This document shows, piece by piece, positions 37,216 through 41,363 of a stretch of DNA of 41,363 nt; positions within the stretch are counted from its first letter, which is position 1; every line of letters starts with the position of its first letter. The DNA comes from an uncultured bacterium. GTDB lineage: Bacteria > Desulfobacterota > DSM-4660 > Desulfatiglandales > CALKZT01. The stretch covers positions 1 to 41,363 of the forward strand of contig CALKZT010000063.1 of NCBI GenBank assembly GCA_938002815.1, read 5' to 3'. The notes below the pieces were generated by a model. It saw only the letters and a list, made by a program, of their open reading frames with translations. It made no database searches and was not told the origin of the DNA. A program made the position numbers and the translations under genes.

Positions 37216-38049
37216 CTAAAGCCCCTCAAAACTGCAGGGGGTCAGGTGAAACTCGGTGAGGAGGCTATGGAAACTCTTATCGAAGAGCAATCTTAGATCA
37301 CTCTCCCAATCGAATCTCCAATGGACATAGCTATCTACTCCGGCGCCGGTATTGAAACCAGGGTGGAGATTCAACTCAAAAAAACTAAAGGATCTAATAT
37401 TCGTGAGGACCTCTTTAAGAGCTTTTAGGTCCATTTTTCCTCCAGAAAATCCTACCCCGATAAAGGGATGGTCCGTCTCAGAAGGGATAATTAGGACCTT
37501 CATGAGGGTAGCCATGGCCTTGGTGAGCATAAAAGGGAGCTTCTTTGGGATCCTAAAAAAGAGCCTCCATGGTTCAAGGGGCTCAAATCTCATGTACCTT
37601 ATCCCAAATTCCCTTTTAAGCCTTTTGGCCACCATCAGGGTCTTTGGGAGTATATGGAGGTGCTGATGGCTGTTCATATGTGTGGGGGGGATCCCATGCC
37701 TTAGCAGATGTATAATCTGGTTTTTCCACTCCATATACACATGCATCGGATCCACTTTTCCCCTAAAATACCTCTTCAGAAATCCCTCCATAGAGAGAAA
37801 TCTCCCTGATCCGTCCACTATGGACGGGACGCTTTCGGGTTCTGTTAAGGGGATCTCTTGTGTAATGGTGAGATGAATTCCTAAGTCTTTGCCTGTAGCC
37901 TTTAATTCATCGAGGTGGTTGAGGAAAAACCTGCCACAACTGATAAGGGATATCGCATTTATCTTACCTGCCCTTGCTGCCTCTAAGATCCCTAGATTTA
38001 TGTTTCCTGAGATTCCAAAATCATCCGCATTTATCACAACCTTTGGCAT
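37216..38049 (-). CDS. YdjC/ChbG-family (HpnK-like) carbohydrate deacetylase
   Basis: VVINADDFGISGNINLGILEAARAGKINAISLI, LGIHLTITQEIPL, PTHMNSHQHLHILP. Confidence 0.9.
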   Translation of the reverse strand: MPKVVINADDFGISGNINLGILEAARAGKINAISLISCGRFFLNHLDELKATGKDLGIHLTITQEIPLTEPESVPSIVDGSGRFLSMEGFLKRYFRGKVDPMHVYMEWKNQIIHLLRHGIPPTHMNSHQHLHILPKTLMVAKRLKREFGIRYMRFEPLEPWRLFFRIPKKLPFMLTKAMATLMKVLIIPSETDHPFIGVGFSGGKMDLKALKEVLTNIRSFSFFELNLHPGFNTGAGVDSYVHWRFDWESDLRLLFDKSFHSLLTEFHLTPCSFEGL

Positions 38050-38688
38050 TTAGCTTTCATAGCCAGAATTTTTTTCAGACTGAAGTGATATGAGAATGGT
38101 CTTTAACTGGTGATTAATGTATTCGTCAATTGTGAGCCTTTTCTTAAAGTGCCATTGTTTAAGTGCCCACATATGGGCAAGCATTATTATATTATAAGCC
38201 ATTAGATCAACATCCACAGGCCTAAAAACCCCTTTTTGAATCCCTTCCTCAAGGATTTTGACAAATATCTGGCTTACATCTACCTCAAGAGACATGATTT
38301 TCGATTTTGATGCCTTGTCCAGAGATATGGATTTTTGGTATATTAATAGAGCCTTTTCTTTGTTTGAATCAACTATCTTGTAATATAGTATAGTTGCTAC
38401 CGCCAGTTTCTCCTCGGGATCTTCATACCCTTTTAGATTCTCTTCGAGACTTGCCTTAAAACTCATGAGGAGGTCTTCCATAATCATGCTCATGATCTCT
38501 GACTTGCTCTTTATATAATGATACGTCACCGGAAGACTCACACCTGCAAGCTCAGAAATCTCCTGAATAGAGGTGGCCTTAAAGCCCTTTTTTGCATAGA
38601 GCACACTGGCAGCATCTATTATTTTGCGCCTAACCTCGTCCGATGCAGCGATCTGATCCAATACAGTAAGCTTTCTACCTTCGTACAT
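38050..38688 (-). CDS. TetR-family transcriptional regulator
   Basis: N-terminal HTH RRKIIDAASVLYAKKGFKATSIQEISELAGVSLPVTYHYIKSKSEIMSMI. Confidence 0.93.
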   Translation of the reverse strand: MYEGRKLTVLDQIAASDEVRRKIIDAASVLYAKKGFKATSIQEISELAGVSLPVTYHYIKSKSEIMSMIMEDLLMSFKASLEENLKGYEDPEEKLAVATILYYKIVDSNKEKALLIYQKSISLDKASKSKIMSLEVDVSQIFVKILEEGIQKGVFRPVDVDLMAYNIIMLAHMWALKQWHFKKRLTIDEYINHQLKTILISLQSEKNSGYES

Positions 38689-38732
38689 GAAAAACCTCCA
38701 GGATATTCAAACTGTATGCCCTGTAATCTGGG

Positions 38733-38759
38733 CCTAAGACCCTCTATTGGGGTCTTAGG
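38733..38759 (-). terminator. Hairpin downstream of dodecin gene
   Basis: CCTAAGACCC-TCTATTG-GGGTCTTAGG, perfect 10-bp stem, between dodecin stop and TetR start; no obvious T-tract. Confidence 0.55.
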
Positions 38760-38768
38760 GCTATTCTT

Positions 38769-38984
38769 TTAGTCCTCCTTGTGATACTTGAAAGAGAGGT
38801 TTACCCTCGCCCTGTATCTGGTAACCTTGCCGTTTTCCACCACCACATCCAGTCTTGTCACCTCTGCAATCCTTAAATCCCTTAGGCTCTCCCCTGCTGT
38901 CTCCACTGCAGTCTTTACTGCCTCCTCCCAGGAGGTATCGCTCGTCCCCACTAGTTCAATGATCTTATAAGTAGAACCGGCCAC
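38769..38984 (-). CDS. Dodecin family protein
   Basis: YKIIELVGTSDTSWEEAVKTAVETAGESLRDLRIAEVTRLDVVVENGKVTRYRARVNLSFKY. Confidence 0.93.
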   Translation of the reverse strand: MAGSTYKIIELVGTSDTSWEEAVKTAVETAGESLRDLRIAEVTRLDVVVENGKVTRYRARVNLSFKYHKED

Positions 38985-39118
38985 CTTTTACTCCTTTCTG
39001 TGGTTAGGGGTTTTCATCCCATAAAGACCTCTGCCAAAAAAAACCCATCACCCCCTTCCCAGGCCCTGATGACCTCCATAGATTCTATCTACCCTGGTTT
39101 TCCGGTCAAAGGAAAAAA

Positions 39119-39571
39119 TCAGATCAGGCCCCATTCCCTGAATTTTTTTTCCATATGTCTTCTGTGTGTGCCTGGCCAAAAGAATCTATCACAGGTCTCA
39201 CAATATCTCACTTGCCCCCTGTGGAGGAGCTGTATATATTCCGGGATCCTTCCCCTATATAGGTCTTGGTCTGCTCTTATGAGCAGGCTATTACACTCAA
39301 GGCACCTGGTGAAGAGTTGAGAAGGATCTATCCGGAGGTCTATAGACTCCTTTAACTCCTTTAGCTGGGATTTTAGTGTCCCTGAGTTCAATACCACTAT
39401 CTTGGGAAAGAGTTCTCCCAATGCCTTCTTTCTCGTAATCAATACCCTTCCCCCCAAAGAGGGATGGAAGATCTTCCCTTCAAAGGGGAAGACCACCACA
39501 TCAAAACCCAAAGCCCTCAGGTGTCTTGCAAGGCTACCCAGCATGATGTCACATGCCATCTTTATGTCCAT
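39119..39571 (-). CDS. Mut7-C RNase domain / zinc-binding protein
   Basis: DIMLGSLARHLRALGFDV...VLITRKKAL...RCLECNSLL...YCETCDRFFWPGTHRRHM. Confidence 0.85.
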   Translation of the reverse strand: MDIKMACDIMLGSLARHLRALGFDVVVFPFEGKIFHPSLGGRVLITRKKALGELFPKIVVLNSGTLKSQLKELKESIDLRIDPSQLFTRCLECNSLLIRADQDLYRGRIPEYIQLLHRGQVRYCETCDRFFWPGTHRRHMEKKFREWGLI

Positions 39572-39793
39572 ATTCTCAGATCTGCCCTTGGTAAGAATCT
39601 ATATTCTCTTTTCTTTAGGATAGCAGAAAGGGCCTCGTCTAATCAAAGGGCTTCTCCTCGGGGCGACAAGAATTGGATCCAACCCCAAAAGGATGGGGTC
39701 TCCTTTGGGCCCTATCCATATAGTGGCTATGTTCTTCGTAAACTTGATAGCCACCATCAAAGAGGCTATATTATAAGAATTTGATGGAGGCAC

Positions 39794-40114
39794 ATGTTCT
39801 TCTTCTTCATAGGTGGCATACAACCCAAGACAGTGGAGCTTGAAAACACCAGCAGGCTTTGCCCTGTCTGCGGACTTGCACGGGCCAAGCTTAGGCGGGT
39901 GGATCACTACCTTTCCCTCTTCTTCATACCCCTTTTCCGGGTAAAAAAGGGAGAAGCTCTGCTCATCTGCGACAGGTGCGGTGTGGTGGGGGAGCATGCG
40001 GTCCCCTCCATGGGGAGAGAGATCAGTCTCCGGGAACACCTCTATTGCCCAGAATGCGGGAATAGAATAGAGCCAGGATTCAGATACTGTCCATATTGTG
40101 GCAGGCCTCTATGA
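39794..40114 (+). CDS. Zinc-ribbon protein
   Basis: Three CxxC pairs: CPVCGLARAKLRRVDHYLSLFFIPLFRVKKGEALLICDRCGVVGEH, LYCPECGNRIEPGFRYCPYCGRPL. Its TGA overlaps an ATG at 40111. Confidence 0.75.
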   Translation: MFFFFIGGIQPKTVELENTSRLCPVCGLARAKLRRVDHYLSLFFIPLFRVKKGEALLICDRCGVVGEHAVPSMGREISLREHLYCPECGNRIEPGFRYCPYCGRPL

Positions 40115-41249
40115 TAAAGAGATTCTCTGATCTGAGGATATTTGCACTTTTTTTTTGACCTTTGCAAACTCCTCAGCCTTTCTCATATATCCTACTCTCC
40201 TCAAAGATAGGGACTATTCATACCTGCAAGTGGGAATTATAGTGGGGGCATTTTCTTTTTCAAACGCATTACTTAGGATTCCACTTTCAAAATTTGTACG
40301 AATAGTAGCTGAATACAGCGCAGCAAAACTTGGACTAATTATTATTTGCGTTTCATGCTTCGCCTATATATTCACAGAAAACTCTTTCCGTGAATTAGTT
40401 ATAAACAGAATAGTTCATGGTGCCGGATTCTCACTCTTAATCATAGCCTTTTTTACCTATATAGCAAAAGAGATACCCGAAGAAAAGCGCTATCTTTTTT
40501 TTATCAACGTAGGAATTGTCATGATGGGAAGTGCTGCACTTATCCCCATACTCACTGAGATACTGATCAATAAATTTCAAGACCAAGTATTATATCTCAC
40601 CTCACTATGGTATGGAGTCCTATGTTTTTTCTTTCTCACCCCATTGAAAACAAATAAAAAGCCAAAAAATGAGAACTCAAATGCTCTTCCCTCTCGATAT
40701 TCTCCTCCCATTTCCTTTATTCTGCTCCTATTCAGTACCTGGACATTTTCCCATTCCCAGGCCAGTATCCTAAACTTTGTGGGCCTCCTGATACACAAAA
40801 TGGGGATGGGAAGGGGAGGATCCTATATAGGAATCTCACTTCTTACGGCAATGATAGCATCGATAGTCCTTTATAAATTGGGCAGGATGCCCCACCTCGG
40901 CATAGGATACCTTTTGATGGCAGGGGGTGCCTATATACTCTGCATAGAAGATCCCCCTATATATCTTCTCCTTTTGAGTGCCCTACTGAGTGGGATTGCC
41001 ATGGCTGTGGGCTTTGCCCTCCTCAACCAATATGCATCCACCTTTGGGGATAGGGAACAGAAGGCCACCACCATGGCCATATTTACATTCACTTACGACC
41101 TGGGTTTTATCACCGGCACCTTCTTGTCTGGATTTGTGTCAGAGTATTACGACCTAAAGGGATTGTTTGGGGTAGTGGGAACAGTATCCCTCTTGGGACT
41201 TTGGGGATCCATGGCCTTTTTGTCCAAAAGAAAGGAGGGGCTAACTTGA
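40111..41249 (+). CDS. MFS transporter; reading frame broken at a T9 tract (ORF track shows only 40155..41249)
   Basis: Multi-TM protein. ATG 40111 gives MIKRFSDLRIFALFF then TGA; one extra T restores ...LFFLTFANSSAFLIYPTLL, a typical MFS TM1. Confidence 0.75.
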
Positions 41250-41363
41250 ATAAAGAACAAAAAGACTTCCTTTCGACCCTTGAAGAGAAGATCTCATATC
41301 GCTTTAATGAGCCAAAGCTCTTGGTCCAGGCCCTTACCCATTCTTCCTATATAAATGAGCATA
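41246..41363 (+). CDS. rnc: Ribonuclease III, N-terminal fragment (runs off window)
   Basis: TTG start overlapping MFS stop (TTGA), RBS aaaggagggg; LNKEQKDFLSTLEEKISYRFNEPKLLVQALTHSSYINEH matches the RNase III start (LExxIxYxFxxxxLLxxALTHxSYxNE). Confidence 0.88.
   Translation, partial: MNKEQKDFLSTLEEKISYRFNEPKLLVQALTHSSYINEH

Noticed and set aside
39599-40039. 146-aa minus-strand ORF (39599..40039)
   Set aside because: Runs antisense to the zinc-ribbon gene with clear CxxC pairs; translation has no recognisable domain and looks like a codon-bias shadow ORF.
1-41363. CRISPR arrays, tRNA/rRNA genes, intact transposases, phage genes
   Set aside because: No regularly spaced repeats, no tRNA-like cloverleaf or rRNA stretches, and no DDE/integrase motifs noticed on reading either strand; tRNAscan, barrnap and ISfinder searches would be decisive.

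Overview
This 41.4-kb window is a dense bacterial chromosomal segment. It looks like a strict anaerobe of the Desulfobacterota / syntrophic deltaproteobacterial type; that placement is inferred from gene content only. Main blocks: (1) An AT-rich segment (~0.3-5 kb) with a large 804-aa protein I cannot assign, a phosphatidylserine decarboxylase (PSD)-like protein and a prolipoprotein diacylglyceryl transferase (Lgt)-like membrane protein; it is compositionally unlike its surroundings. (2) A ChaN-like protein, a stand-alone HisD-like dehydrogenase, and a lipoyl module: GcvH/LbpA-like carrier, two-part lipoate ligase and a LipS2-like radical SAM protein. (3) Citrate synthase, Hsp20 and Lon. (4) Minus-strand genes for a glutaconyl-CoA decarboxylase alpha subunit and a glutaryl-CoA dehydrogenase-like enzyme with Val next to the catalytic Glu, the residue associated with the non-decarboxylating type; then a sugar epimerase coupled to a multi-PAS hybrid kinase. 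(5) An acyl-CoA synthetase divergent from a benzoyl-CoA-pathway operon (SDR, had, oah, dch), with a striking palindromic operator array between them. (6) A PlsB-like acyltransferase with a second HX4D motif, and an unlisted 58-aa membrane ORF. (7) An RNase Z-like protein, ClpB, HNH, GNAT, YdjC deacetylase, TetR, dodecin, Mut7-C, a zinc ribbon, an MFS transporter with an apparent frameshift in a T9 tract, and the start of rnc. No tRNA, rRNA, CRISPR array or intact insertion sequence was recognised. Gene calls come from motif reading without database searches.
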